Position numbers and translations under genes: made by a program
In this document: positions 1-8,915 of the stretch, piece by piece
How positions within the stretch are numbered: position 1 is the first letter of the stretch
How the letters are laid out: each line of letters starts with the position of its first letter
Assembly: GCA_016214055.1 (NCBI GenBank)
Contig: JACRPE010000006.1
Coordinates: forward strand, 1-64,000
Source of the DNA: Candidatus Roizmanbacteria bacterium
GTDB taxonomy: Bacteria; Patescibacteriota; Microgenomatia; UBA1406; GWC2-37-13
DNA length: 64,000 nucleotides
Direction of reading: 5' to 3'
The notes under the pieces: model-generated
The model's database searches: none
What the model was told of the DNA's origin: nothing
The model's input: only the letters and a program-made list of their open reading frames with translations

Positions 1-139
1 GAATAGATTTCATAGTTGCACTATTGTACAGAGGGATGTTTTCAAACAGAGAGAAGATCTTTATGGAGTGATTTGCAATACCTTTTCCCATGAATAAAAT
101 ACATCCCTAAAAGTCTCATATGTATCGTAACTTATTCAG
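1..139. other. Left-edge noncoding sequence
   Basis: No open frame, tRNA or hairpin that I can support. It only leads into the promoter of the first gene. Confidence 0.5.
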
Positions 140-145
140 TACAAT
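140..145 (+). promoter_or_regulatory. -10 element of a leaderless promoter
   Basis: TACAAT ends 6 bases before the ATG at 152, so transcription would start at or beside the start codon. No convincing -35 hexamer is seen. The same spacing recurs at many genes in this window. Confidence 0.5.
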
Positions 146-151
146 GAAATA

Positions 152-1246
152 ATGGGCTCAAAATATCTGAAAATTGTTGCGGCGATGGGAGGAGCATTCC
201 TCATCATATTCGCAATTCCCGGTTTTCTGAAAATGAAGCCCCATATTCCAAGCAAAGACGAGATTGAAGCGTATAAAAAATCCATTTCCGTACGTTTTAC
301 CTTTCCTACAAGAGCACCTGCTCAAATAGTTGCCGAACAAATAACTCCAACCATTACCCAAAATAGTTACTGGGCGCCAACATTCACACCGGCTCCACAA
401 CCATCGGGTTTTCCGAAGATCACTCCACCAATCATCATTACTCAATCAAAAGTCCCTTCGCCAACTGTACGACCCAATATTTCTATAAAACCAACAATCA
501 TACCCACAAAATTTATTCCGTTCCCTACCTCTACCCCAATTCCAACACCAACATTACGACCGACTATTTACATTCCTCCCCCAACTGCTATTCCAACGCC
601 CACAAATGCAATAAGAACGCCCGACTATACTCAAATTCAAAGCATGACTTCAAATCCTCCCGTCATCGGATGCCGTGGGGGAACTACAAGCGGATGTCCG
701 GTCGATCAGCTTTATAACACCCCTCTTGACCGTGGTTTGGGATGGGCCACCTATTATGGAGATGAACAAACCTATGGATACAGTGTGGTTGCCGATGTGA
801 TTCACAATAGAAAAGGAATTTCAATGGATGACGCACATTCTTTCATCAACGAGACGTTTATGGCACGCCAATCTGATTTGACCCCCGAACAAGCGCGGGC
901 AACGGGGAAAGTAATTGCCTATGGGGCAACTCGCGGACCTTCCGACCTTTGGAGTATCAAATATCTTTTCGGCATTGATGATGCGTCAAATCCGCAACCC
1001 CGCTTCATCGGTCGGGTGATGATTATTGATATGGCCGCGCCACTTGACTGGTCGGGAAATCTTGCAAAACTAACGTATAGCTATAAAGGATGGAGCGGGT
1101 TAAATTGGATAGTTGATTTATCAAAAAATGGATTCATCCAAATTCCGACCGGGTATTCGGGTCAACCAGATAACGTTGGGGAGGGAAGACCGGGAGTAGT
1201 CCTTATTGATGAAAGTGTGATTGATCAATACATATATTCTCGATGA
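152..1246 (+). CDS. Secreted or membrane-anchored Pro/Thr-rich protein of unknown function
   Basis: I do not recognise this 364-residue protein. Residues 5-27 form a hydrophobic N-terminal anchor or signal segment. Residues about 50-160 are a Pro/Thr/Ile-rich spacer of low complexity, as in cell-surface stalks. The remaining roughly 190 residues look like a folded domain, with one short Cys-x6-Cys pair near residue 175 and a mixed polar and aromatic sequence. The layout suggests an extracellular domain held away from the membrane. The start ATG sits 6 bases after a TACAAT hexamer. It stands alone, with the next genes on the other strand. Confidence 0.7.
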   Translation: MGSKYLKIVAAMGGAFLIIFAIPGFLKMKPHIPSKDEIEAYKKSISVRFTFPTRAPAQIVAEQITPTITQNSYWAPTFTPAPQPSGFPKITPPIIITQSKVPSPTVRPNISIKPTIIPTKFIPFPTSTPIPTPTLRPTIYIPPPTAIPTPTNAIRTPDYTQIQSMTSNPPVIGCRGGTTSGCPVDQLYNTPLDRGLGWATYYGDEQTYGYSVVADVIHNRKGISMDDAHSFINETFMARQSDLTPEQARATGKVIAYGATRGPSDLWSIKYLFGIDDASNPQPRFIGRVMIIDMAAPLDWSGNLAKLTYSYKGWSGLNWIVDLSKNGFIQIPTGYSGQPDNVGEGRPGVVLIDESVIDQYIYSR

Positions 1247-1313
1247 GTAAGTGGTAGGATAAACAAACATTTTTGTTCAAGTTTGCTATACAGTGGAGAA
1301 AAAGAATTATAGG

Positions 1314-1574
1314 CTATTTTTTAAAAGCGCCAAGCTCTTTGAGCTTCCACATGAAGAGGGCACCTTTACGTCTTGCATGTGAATCGACGACAAAGCGCAA
1401 AGCTTGTTCAAGGACCGGTCGGGGAACGGTTTTAGCCAATTTGATATAGAGACTTTTGCGGGGTTCATCCTGTAATTTTTCGGAAAGATGCACGCCGAAA
1501 GATTGATATTCTCGGGAAACATACTTGTCTTCGAGTGGGTTGAAAGTTTTAAGAATGTCAGCGATGGTTTTCAT
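1314..1574 (-). CDS. Small conserved-looking protein at the end of the trehalose/glycosyltransferase operon
   Basis: An 86-residue, mostly helical, basic protein without signal peptide or membrane segment. Its start ATG overlaps the stop of the upstream GT4 gene by 4 bases (ATGA), so it is translated as the last gene of the operon that begins with the OtsB-like gene. I recognise no domain. Its charged helical character would fit a small nucleic-acid or protein-binding factor, but that is a guess. Confidence 0.6.
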   Translation of the reverse strand: MKTIADILKTFNPLEDKYVSREYQSFGVHLSEKLQDEPRKSLYIKLAKTVPRPVLEQALRFVVDSHARRKGALFMWKLKELGAFKK

Positions 1575-2722
1575 GTCGTCTTTTTTGCCAATATTTCCTT
1601 ATATACTTCCACATACTGGTCAACCATATGCTCAACGGTAAAGTTTTTTTCAACGTGTGCACGGCAGTTAAGTCTCATTTGTTTATATTGATCCTCCGGC
1701 ATTGCATAAATGCGCTCCACTGCCTCACACAAGCCCTCTATGCCGGTTTTCTTTATAATCCAGTCGCCTCGGATGTCATCATCACTCGGATTCACAATAA
1801 ATCCCGTTTCTCCGTCTTTGACAATTTCAGGTATAGATCCTCTCGCATAGGCTACAACCGGCGTTCCACAGGCCATCGATTCAATGAGGGTTAGACCGAA
1901 TGCTTCTTCTGCTTGAACGGGAAATAGAAACAGTTTACTTGTCTGATATTGCTTCGCAAGTTCAATTCGGTCAACGTCAAAGTCAATATATATTTTTAAA
2001 ATTTGGCTAATCGTGCTTCGTTTTTTAATAAATTCGCGATTAAGCCATTCCAAAGACTCTTCTTTTATGATGGGGAATACCTTTGCTTTCCTTTTAACTT
2101 TCTTTATTACCGTTAAAAATACATCTAGACCTTTATCTGGGATTGCACGGCCGGTCCATATTATTTGATCACTACCTATATTGTTAAAATGGAAATGTCT
2201 GTGGATATCTATACCATGATAGATTGTTCTTATGTAATTCAGATCAGGGATAGGCTTTCGTTGAGCATTACAAATGGAGACAAAGTAAACATTAGGCAGT
2301 TTTTTATAAAGAGAGAAAAATTTTTTTTGGAAAATAAAGTTTAAAGGTCCATGAAGGGTTATAATGATGGGTTTTTGTGAAAATAGTTGGGCAAATGGAA
2401 GAATATATTCAGCAATCCCCGTGCTTACGTGAAATAGGTCATACTGCTTATGCATCAGGAATGCTTTCGAAAAAAGAGCAAGCTCAAATAGTGTATGATG
2501 TTTGTTTCCAATGCTTTTATCGTCCATGGATGATCGATAGTTAATCGACTCTATTGGAACCGGTAATTTAGATGTTCCAGAAGCAAATGCGGTAATGCTA
2601 AGATTATCTCTTTTTGCCCTTTTTATTAAAGCATTGATAAGTAAGTATCCGAATATTTCGGTTCCTTTTTTTGTGCCGCTGTATATCTTTACCATGTTCG
2701 AGTTTAAGATAGCAATTCTCAT
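1571..2722 (-). CDS. GT4-family glycosyltransferase
   Basis: A cytoplasmic or membrane-associated retaining glycosyltransferase of the GT-B fold, which would move a sugar from a nucleotide sugar to a glycan or lipid acceptor. The C-terminal half carries the GT4 donor-site signature EAFGLTLIESMACGTPVVAY followed by a GSIPEIV segment, including the two glutamates of the EX7E motif. The N-terminus (MRIAILNSN) is the usual first strand. I chose the ATG at 2722, 11 bases after the previous stop, rather than a TTG at 2737 that would overlap that stop. It is paralogous to the next gene upstream: the C-terminal 120 residues are very alike, including a shared DWxIKKTGIEGLCEA segment. Acceptor and donor sugars cannot be read from sequence. 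Confidence 0.85.
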   Translation of the reverse strand: MRIAILNSNMVKIYSGTKKGTEIFGYLLINALIKRAKRDNLSITAFASGTSKLPVPIESINYRSSMDDKSIGNKHHTLFELALFSKAFLMHKQYDLFHVSTGIAEYILPFAQLFSQKPIIITLHGPLNFIFQKKFFSLYKKLPNVYFVSICNAQRKPIPDLNYIRTIYHGIDIHRHFHFNNIGSDQIIWTGRAIPDKGLDVFLTVIKKVKRKAKVFPIIKEESLEWLNREFIKKRSTISQILKIYIDFDVDRIELAKQYQTSKLFLFPVQAEEAFGLTLIESMACGTPVVAYARGSIPEIVKDGETGFIVNPSDDDIRGDWIIKKTGIEGLCEAVERIYAMPEDQYKQMRLNCRAHVEKNFTVEHMVDQYVEVYKEILAKKTT

Positions 2723-2733
2723 ATATTGATAAA

Positions 2734-3921
2734 TCAATTAGTAGATTTAAGATCTAAAATTTTTTTGTAAATTTGCTCATATTGTTCAGTCATTTTGCTT
2801 AATGTAAAGTGTTTTTCAACGTGTGCGAGACAGGATCGTCTCATTTGTTTATAATCCTGGTCTGACATGTTACTCATTCGTTCAATTGCCTCACACAATC
2901 CCTCAATTCCTGTTTTTTTTATGGTCCAATCACCACGAACATCGTTGTCTGATGAGTTCACAATGAAGCCGGTTTTGCCATCCAGCACAATCTCGGGCAC
3001 TGACCCTTTTGCATAGGCTATAATCGGAGTACCACTCGCCATTGATTCTATCATAACGAGCCCAAATGGTTCATCCCAAAGCACTGGTACGAGCGTTGCC
3101 CTTCCTTCTTGATAAAAGGAAAACATTTTCGTTCTCTCTGTTACATCATCAAATTGAATGAGGTGAGTATTTTGAGAAATGATTGGAGCAATTTCGCTAG
3201 TATAATAGTCTTTTTCATTAACTCGTAGAGTGCTTGGGTCAACAGAACCCGTCATAATAAGCTTTCTGTTCGTTTTGATACAAGACATCATGGCATCAAA
3301 TACCCCTTTTTCCTTTACAATGCGACCTGCAAATAGGAATTTACTCCCTCCGTTTACATCAAAAGAAAAATTACTCTGGTCTAGTCCGTTGTGTACTGTG
3401 CCAATAAAAGATGTTGATGGAAATTTTTTCTGTTGAAAATCAGAAATAGAAACAAAAAAATTATTTTTCCTTGTATTGAAAAAATGAAAAAATTGAGAAT
3501 AAACATCTGGGAATTGAGGATATGAATGGAGAGTAAAAACACAAGGAGTTGTTATTTTTGAGAGAGCAGTTAATTCTGAAAGCGGAGTATTAGAGTGGAA
3601 GTGTATAAGGTCAAAATGCTGCATTTTAACAGCTTCAATCAAAGTAAAGTAAATATCAAACCAAAAGGTCAATTCAACCTCTCTCGCAATATTTGACTTT
3701 TGCATAATTTCATTCAACGGCATAACCGCTGATAATGGTTGGTGAGTTGAAAATATTTTCTTTGTTCTTACAGTTGAACCAGGCGGGCATAAAAAATATA
3801 CTTCATAGCCTCGATTTTGTAGCTCTTCAGCAAGAGGAACACTGATATAGGTGTCAGCCCTAATCACGTTAGTTGGTGGAGGAATGAGGTAGTCGCTCAG
3901 ATTTACGAATAGTATCTTCAC
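2734..3921 (-). CDS. GT4-family glycosyltransferase (paralogue of the next gene)
   Basis: A second GT-B glycosyltransferase. The signature EPFGLVMIESMASGTPIIAY and a following SVPEIVLDGKTGF segment mark the GT4 donor site. The start is best placed at the GTG at 3921 (MKILFVNLSD), which overlaps the TGA stop of the upstream kinase-like gene as GTGA. A longer TTG start at 3954 would run back into that gene. High similarity to the gene at 1571 points to a tandem duplication followed by specialisation, so the pair may add successive sugars to one product. Co-transcription with OtsA and OtsB suggests a trehalose- or glucose-containing product, but this is inference. Confidence 0.85.
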   Translation of the reverse strand: MKILFVNLSDYLIPPPTNVIRADTYISVPLAEELQNRGYEVYFLCPPGSTVRTKKIFSTHQPLSAVMPLNEIMQKSNIAREVELTFWFDIYFTLIEAVKMQHFDLIHFHSNTPLSELTALSKITTPCVFTLHSYPQFPDVYSQFFHFFNTRKNNFFVSISDFQQKKFPSTSFIGTVHNGLDQSNFSFDVNGGSKFLFAGRIVKEKGVFDAMMSCIKTNRKLIMTGSVDPSTLRVNEKDYYTSEIAPIISQNTHLIQFDDVTERTKMFSFYQEGRATLVPVLWDEPFGLVMIESMASGTPIIAYAKGSVPEIVLDGKTGFIVNSSDNDVRGDWTIKKTGIEGLCEAIERMSNMSDQDYKQMRRSCLAHVEKHFTLSKMTEQYEQIYKKILDLKSTN

Positions 3922-4994
3922 AATGTTATTATCTTTGATAACTGAGAAATCCAATATTTAGTGTCTATTATACGTGTTTTTAAAATGTTCTGCTTAAGTA
4001 GTGAAATTTGCTTACCCTGCCGTATATCAGAACCTTTTTCTTTAATGAGCGCAGTGCATTCAACAATGGATCGAGCAATAAGTGAAGCGAAGTAAATAAT
4101 TTTATCCTCTTTTGTTTTAACTACTTTCTGTAGAGCAAAATCAAATATTACTTTTTGTATTTTCCTTTTCCTATAATGAACGATATAGAACTTTACCAGA
4201 TCATAAAATTTGTGATCTATCCCTGAATTGTCCCAATCGACTATTTGTATGAATGTACCCCTGTTAATAAAATTGGTTGGTTGAAAATCATTATGAGATA
4301 AATTATCAGAATTTGTTTTAACAATTTGTTCAAGTTTTTTGTTATAAAAGAGTGAAGATATGAATGAATATTCTCGCGATGAAAACAGCTTTTTATATTC
4401 TATCTCCCTCTCAGTAATTTCCCCCTCCTTATAGATATGAAACATCATATATGGCCAGCCATGAACTTCATAGTCCTTAGGTAAAAGGGAAATGGGGAAT
4501 TCATTAACAGCATTTATTATTTGAAATAAATTGGGTAAATCGTTCATTACGATAAAACTGGGTTGATAATAGTACCTGTTGCCATAATTATTACCCTGGA
4601 CATATTTGTATATCAAATAATCTCCAGTGCCCTCAATTAATGTTGGAGTATAACGATTCAATTTTTGCAATTGATTGTTTCGTAGAGCATCCCCGAGCAC
4701 CTTATTTTTATAAAAATAATTATTGATATATTTATCCTCAAATAGTTTAATTTTTATGAAATATTTCACATTTTTTGCTGAAGTTACCGGCTCAAAATAA
4801 CTAAAACGTGTTCTGTCATTCAAATTATCTAAAATTGGCCGGGGTGGCGTTAATTTTAATGAAGAAAGTATATGCTTGACCTTTTGATGAGCACTTTCAA
4901 TATTTTTTAATGCACGATAATTAACAAAGGGCATATAAAACTGCTCGTCTGGGGATAAACGTTGATTGGGGTTATTCAAAAAGAGTTTTTTCAA
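3918..4994 (-). CDS. Aminoglycoside phosphotransferase (APH)-fold kinase-like protein
   Basis: A 358-residue soluble protein with the catalytic signature of the APH/choline-kinase fold. Residues 234-241 read HNDFQPTN, matching the HxDxxxxN catalytic loop, and DWD at 253-255 matches the metal-binding DxD. The family phosphorylates small molecules such as aminoglycosides, choline, homoserine, maltose or sugars. Its place between otsA and two GT4 genes argues for a sugar or lipid-precursor kinase rather than drug resistance. The start is a TTG at 4994 that overlaps the 3' end of otsA by 23 bases. The N-terminal 100 residues are divergent, and I see no clear nucleotide-binding lysine motif there. 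Substrate unknown. Confidence 0.7.
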   Translation of the reverse strand: MKKLFLNNPNQRLSPDEQFYMPFVNYRALKNIESAHQKVKHILSSLKLTPPRPILDNLNDRTRFSYFEPVTSAKNVKYFIKIKLFEDKYINNYFYKNKVLGDALRNNQLQKLNRYTPTLIEGTGDYLIYKYVQGNNYGNRYYYQPSFIVMNDLPNLFQIINAVNEFPISLLPKDYEVHGWPYMMFHIYKEGEITEREIEYKKLFSSREYSFISSLFYNKKLEQIVKTNSDNLSHNDFQPTNFINRGTFIQIVDWDNSGIDHKFYDLVKFYIVHYRKRKIQKVIFDFALQKVVKTKEDKIIYFASLIARSIVECTALIKEKGSDIRQGKQISLLKQNILKTRIIDTKYWISQLSKIITL

Positions 4995-6432
4995 TAAAAT
5001 TAATGGCCCATTGGTATATATTTTTTGATTTTAAATCTTCTCGCATTTTCATATTGCGTTCTTTCTTTTCTTTTGAAGGCATGATAAGTGCCTGATAAAT
5101 GGCATCAGCACCCTGTTCAATGTCGTAGGGATTGATGAGGAGTGCGTGGCGCAGGTCGTTTGCCGCACCGGCAAATTTGGAAAGCACAATCATGCCTGAT
5201 TCTTCCTCGCATGACAAGGCGTACTCTTTTGCAACTAAATTAAGGCCATCATCCAGAGGAGTGATGAGGCATAAGTCAGCATTTTTATAATAGGTTATGA
5301 CTTTTTCACGAGACATACCCTCCAGATTGAGTTGAATCGGCTCCCAGTCATTGCGTGAATATTTCCAATTAATTTTATCGCATAGGTCAGTCACTGCCTT
5401 GGCATAGTTTCGATAGACGGGGATATGAATGCGAGAGTAAGGCATGATACCGTAATAGATGAATTTTTCCTGAAATTCGGGGTGCTTTTCTAAAAAGCGG
5501 TCGATCATCTTAAAGCGTTCAATCAATCCTTTGGTGTAGTCTAGACGGTCCACACCCACTGCGAGATATTCAATATTCATTCCCATTTCTCGATTAAACT
5601 GTTTTTTTAATGTTGATGTGGCCTCTTTCTTTATTTCAAGTATTTCTTGATAATCGATACCGGCAGGAAGAGATTCAACTTTTGATATATGATCTTTAAA
5701 CGTGATATGTGATTGGTCAAAATCAATTTGTGCCTCAATCATCCGCTGTACACATTGAATAAAATTTTGTACATGATAACCGCGGTGAAAACCAATAAAA
5801 TCGGAACCTAACATACCGGTCAGGATCTCTTTTCCCCATGGGTTTACGCGAAAAATTTCGTATGTTGCCCAGGGGATGTGCCAAAAAGTGCCGACTTTTA
5901 TATTCTTTCCTGAGTCTTTCAACATCTTGGGAACAAGTGCCAGGTGATAGTCGTTGACCCAGACAAATGCCGGCTTATCACCTATTTCTTCCAAGATTGC
6001 ATCTGCAAATTTTTTATTTACCGCCTGATACGATTTCCACCAAGAAGCATGAAATTCAGGTTTTACAAATACCGCATGAGATAAGGGCCATAATGTCTGA
6101 TTGGAAAAACCATAGTAAAAATTTTCCAGTTCCTTTTTTGAAAGAAAGACGCGCTTAAGCGAATATGATTTAGTTTTTGGAGGTACGGGGACAATATTAT
6201 GTTTATTTACTACACTCTTGTCAGCATTTCCTGAACCATGCGCCACATAGATGGCATTTGAGGCTTGTGCAACGAGATCAAGGAGAGTATGCACACCTCC
6301 TGCCGTTTTGGTAACTTTTACTCCGTCAGGAGTCTTGGTATGAATATACGGCTCCCGGTTGGTAACAATAAAAAAAGTTCGGTCTTTCAAACTTTTCTTT
6401 ATGAACTTTTCAAAGTTTTCTTTACTGATCAT
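4972..6432 (-). CDS. otsA: Trehalose-6-phosphate synthase (GT20)
   Basis: Transfers glucose from UDP-glucose (or another NDP-glucose) to glucose-6-phosphate to give trehalose-6-phosphate. At 486 residues it has the full family length. Visible family blocks are a GGVH loop near the N-terminus (the glycine-rich donor loop), WVNDYHL, TFWHIPWATYEIFR, DFIGFHRGY, VGVDRLDYTKGL, and near the C-terminus TPLDDGLNLVAKEY and SKFAGAANDL. These include the phosphate- and nucleotide-contacting residues of GT20. It starts 2 bases after the OtsB-like gene ends, so the two enzymes of trehalose synthesis are adjacent and co-transcribed. The third gene overlaps its 3' end. Confidence 0.95.
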   Translation of the reverse strand: MISKENFEKFIKKSLKDRTFFIVTNREPYIHTKTPDGVKVTKTAGGVHTLLDLVAQASNAIYVAHGSGNADKSVVNKHNIVPVPPKTKSYSLKRVFLSKKELENFYYGFSNQTLWPLSHAVFVKPEFHASWWKSYQAVNKKFADAILEEIGDKPAFVWVNDYHLALVPKMLKDSGKNIKVGTFWHIPWATYEIFRVNPWGKEILTGMLGSDFIGFHRGYHVQNFIQCVQRMIEAQIDFDQSHITFKDHISKVESLPAGIDYQEILEIKKEATSTLKKQFNREMGMNIEYLAVGVDRLDYTKGLIERFKMIDRFLEKHPEFQEKFIYYGIMPYSRIHIPVYRNYAKAVTDLCDKINWKYSRNDWEPIQLNLEGMSREKVITYYKNADLCLITPLDDGLNLVAKEYALSCEEESGMIVLSKFAGAANDLRHALLINPYDIEQGADAIYQALIMPSKEKKERNMKMREDLKSKNIYQWAINFIEKTLFE

Positions 6433-6434
6433 AT

Positions 6435-7466
6435 TTAAATAGAAATTTTAGCCTGGATTCCCGCCTTCGCGGGAATGACATAATTATACTTATTACTTTT
6501 TATAAACTCAACTATGCTTTTTGGACCTATAGATTGATGGAATGCGACGTCTCCCATTATTATTTTGCGTTTAAGGTTTATCTTCGGGGTATAGTGGAGT
6601 CGTGATCCACCTACAATCAGGCAGGTAATTTTTGCATGGGGCGGAGCTTTTATTTTCAGTCCTGCCTCAAGATCGGGAAAACTATCGCCGATCACGAGAA
6701 TTTCAGTGAGTCGTTTTTGAAGATGAGACATGACATGATTGACGGCATCAATCTTGCCGTTTTTTGGCGTCAGGTAGGCCAAAAATATATTTTTATCCGG
6801 ATTACTGTCATCGGTCAAATATAAACCGTCTATTTTTTTTATTTCACCCGCGAGGCGAAGTAATTCTGACTGAGTAGGGAATGACAGTTGGATGCGATAA
6901 TCTGCAGGAAAAATATCAGTTATTCCTTCTTCATAGTTAGATTCTGAATCAATGGGGGCGTATGAAAAAAGAATGTTCGAGGTCGAAAGAAATGAGGTTA
7001 TTTTCTTTTTCCAAATTATGGGATCGGGAAAATCTGGCGGGTAAAAACCTTGATCCTGCACGTATCCGCCATCCTTTTGCAGTACGTCTACCCGAGCTCC
7101 GGATGCGGAGATGATGATGGGAAGATCGAGTATTTTCCGGGGAACAACATCTTCCGGTTTTACATAGAAGTGCCTGTATTTATTATCAATATTCATGTGA
7201 GGTTGCGGCCGGGTAAATCCAAAATTTTTTTTTGACAGAAAATATTGCGCCTCGCTCATACACATTTCAACCGTTCGTGAAGTATTTAAGACACAGGTGA
7301 ATCCATTTTTTTGAAGTTCGGTGATAGCTTGATTTGTCAGATCTTTATCGAGCAGGTCCTTTTCATTTGTATCTCCGGGATTGGCCGTAAGGGTGCCGTC
7401 AACATCGATAAATGCGAGTTTATTTGAAGCAACGGACCGGACGTACTGATAGATAGATTGGCTCAT
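6435..7466 (-). CDS. otsB: Trehalose-6-phosphate phosphatase-like HAD hydrolase
   Basis: A HAD-superfamily phosphatase. FIDVDGTLT at residues 18-26 supplies the catalytic aspartates, NTSRT the second-motif residue, and VIGDSFPDLEAG the Mg-binding acids. Sequence alone could also fit other Cof-like sugar phosphatases, but position directly before otsA makes trehalose-6-phosphate the likely substrate. It is the first gene of the leftward operon. TATCAT at 7473-7478 lies 6 bases before its ATG. The last roughly 14 residues (VIPAKAGIQ and following) are coded by a palindromic repeat that has replaced or extended the C-terminus, so the natural protein probably ended before it. Confidence 0.8.
   Translation of the reverse strand: MSQSIYQYVRSVASNKLAFIDVDGTLTANPGDTNEKDLLDKDLTNQAITELQKNGFTCVLNTSRTVEMCMSEAQYFLSKKNFGFTRPQPHMNIDNKYRHFYVKPEDVVPRKILDLPIIISASGARVDVLQKDGGYVQDQGFYPPDFPDPIIWKKKITSFLSTSNILFSYAPIDSESNYEEGITDIFPADYRIQLSFPTQSELLRLAGEIKKIDGLYLTDDSNPDKNIFLAYLTPKNGKIDAVNHVMSHLQKRLTEILVIGDSFPDLEAGLKIKAPPHAKITCLIVGGSRLHYTPKINLKRKIIMGDVAFHQSIGPKSIVEFIKSNKYNYVIPAKAGIQAKISI
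6457..6476. repeat. Short palindromic repeat forming the 3' end of the OtsB-like gene
   Basis: Arms ATTCCCGC and GCGGGAAT around a CTTC loop, followed by GACA. This is the widely dispersed bacterial repeat that reads VIPAKAGIQ when translated. Here it is in frame with the OtsB-like gene and supplies its C-terminus. Confidence 0.8.
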
Positions 7467-7487
7467 AAAAATATGATACAGTATTAA
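7458..7487 (+). promoter_or_regulatory. Trehalase promoter, leaderless; divergent from the otsB promoter
   Basis: TTGGCT, an 18-base spacer and TATTAA, then 6 bases to the trehalase ATG. The opposite strand carries TATCAT (7473-7478), 6 bases before the OtsB-like ATG. The two promoters overlap face to face, so synthesis and breakdown of trehalose could be regulated against each other at one site. Confidence 0.55.
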
Positions 7488-7493
7488 GTATAT

Positions 7494-8915
7494 ATGGACG
7501 ATTTGCTAAAATTGAGACAATTACTTCTTCAAAAGGTCACCATCGTCGATCAACCCAAAACAAGGGGGGATCTCTATCAATTCTTGGGGAACACCAAAGA
7601 AGAGCGAGTTGCTAATTTAATGAAAAAGATACTAGGAGACATGGGGACTGAAAACAAAAAAAAGATATTTCAATATATCATCGATTTTTGGGAACGATCT
7701 ACGATTGAAGTGCCATACAAAGCCCCAGAATTCAAAGGTGTCAATCTCGCCAAGCGGCCTTTTTTAGCTCCCACCGGATCAAACGACGGAGAACATTTTG
7801 CCTTCGGAGAACAGTACCGTTGGGATACTTTTTTCCAAAATAGGGGGCTCATTCTGGCTGGAGGATTGGATCTGGCATTGGGTCAGCTGTTAAATCTTAC
7901 TGATGTTTTTGAAGAGTTTAAACGTATTCCTAATGCACTGGTAACTCCTTTTTTATCCCGTCCGCAACCACCTTTTGAAATGGCAGGCCTTATGGATTTG
8001 TTATCTGCAGGATTATCTTTTGACGGACAGGTCTCAAACATAGTAAAAGTAGTTGAGGAAGAGTTAGTCACAGAGTGGTTGGATTATAAATCAGGAAAGC
8101 AAAATCACCGCCAATCGCAGGAAATGGTTGAAAAATACGGCATGCTGACCCGTTATGAACCCCACTCAAACCCATTCATGGTAGGGTGCGAGGACGGGAA
8201 GGATCATAATTGGATTACGGCAACATACAGTTATGAATTTTTGCCGGTACAACTCAACGCAATCCTGTATGGTACGTTCACATCGTTGCAACAGTATTAT
8301 TCATCGCCTGTATGGGGAAACAATACCGAAAAAGCCACATTGTACGACTCATTAAGAAAACAAATGCTTGGAGATTTTCAAAAAACCTTTTGGTGCGACA
8401 CCGGCAAGTGGGCAGGATTCAGGGATTATTCTTTATTGAAAGGAAAAGAAGGCCATATTTTGTATGGAGACCTTTCCGCTGAGATTTTTCCGCTGTTTTT
8501 TAAACTTGCCACGCCCGAGCAGGCAGAAAAAACAAAAATTAATCTTGAAACCTTTTACAAAGGTGATATCGGATTATCATCTACAAGTCTGGAACTAAGA
8601 AATGGGGGAAGTATTCCGCAAGAACCGGTGGGGCCCTGGAAGTTCCAGTGGGAGTACCCGAACTGCTGGCCGCCCCTTATGATGATTGCGGTTGAGGGCT
8701 TAAAAAATTATGGTTTCGTAAAAGAAGCCAGGGGATACGAACAGAACTGGATAACGCATGTCGAAAAAGAATTTGAAAACAGGGGTGGATTCGCGGAAAA
8801 GTACCCTTTTTCAACCCAGACAAAGGTTGAACCGGGGTATTATGGCAATATGAAGGGGTTCGGATGGACGATTGCAACTTATTTAAGCTTCATGAAAGAC
8901 CTGACAGGAGTTTGA
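7494..8915 (+). CDS. treA: Trehalase-like glycoside hydrolase (GH37)
   Basis: Hydrolyses trehalose to two glucose molecules. The 473-residue protein shows the two GH37 signature regions in diverged form: FGEQYRWDTFF near residue 105 (family PGGRFxExYxWDxY) and QWEYPNCWPP near residue 385 (family QWDxPxGWxP). The alpha-helical toroid composition and aromatic richness fit. No signal peptide is present, so it acts in the cytoplasm on internal trehalose. It is divergent from the trehalose synthesis operon and converges with a hexokinase whose 3' end overlaps it by 26 bases. Deviations from the signatures mean another alpha,alpha-glucoside-type substrate is possible. Confidence 0.85.
   Translation: MDDLLKLRQLLLQKVTIVDQPKTRGDLYQFLGNTKEERVANLMKKILGDMGTENKKKIFQYIIDFWERSTIEVPYKAPEFKGVNLAKRPFLAPTGSNDGEHFAFGEQYRWDTFFQNRGLILAGGLDLALGQLLNLTDVFEEFKRIPNALVTPFLSRPQPPFEMAGLMDLLSAGLSFDGQVSNIVKVVEEELVTEWLDYKSGKQNHRQSQEMVEKYGMLTRYEPHSNPFMVGCEDGKDHNWITATYSYEFLPVQLNAILYGTFTSLQQYYSSPVWGNNTEKATLYDSLRKQMLGDFQKTFWCDTGKWAGFRDYSLLKGKEGHILYGDLSAEIFPLFFKLATPEQAEKTKINLETFYKGDIGLSSTSLELRNGGSIPQEPVGPWKFQWEYPNCWPPLMMIAVEGLKNYGFVKEARGYEQNWITHVEKEFENRGGFAEKYPFSTQTKVEPGYYGNMKGFGWTIATYLSFMKDLTGV

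Noticed and set aside
3918-4994. Aminoglycoside resistance gene
   Set aside because: The kinase fold is shared with many small-molecule kinases. The operon context with OtsA and GT4 enzymes argues against drug resistance.
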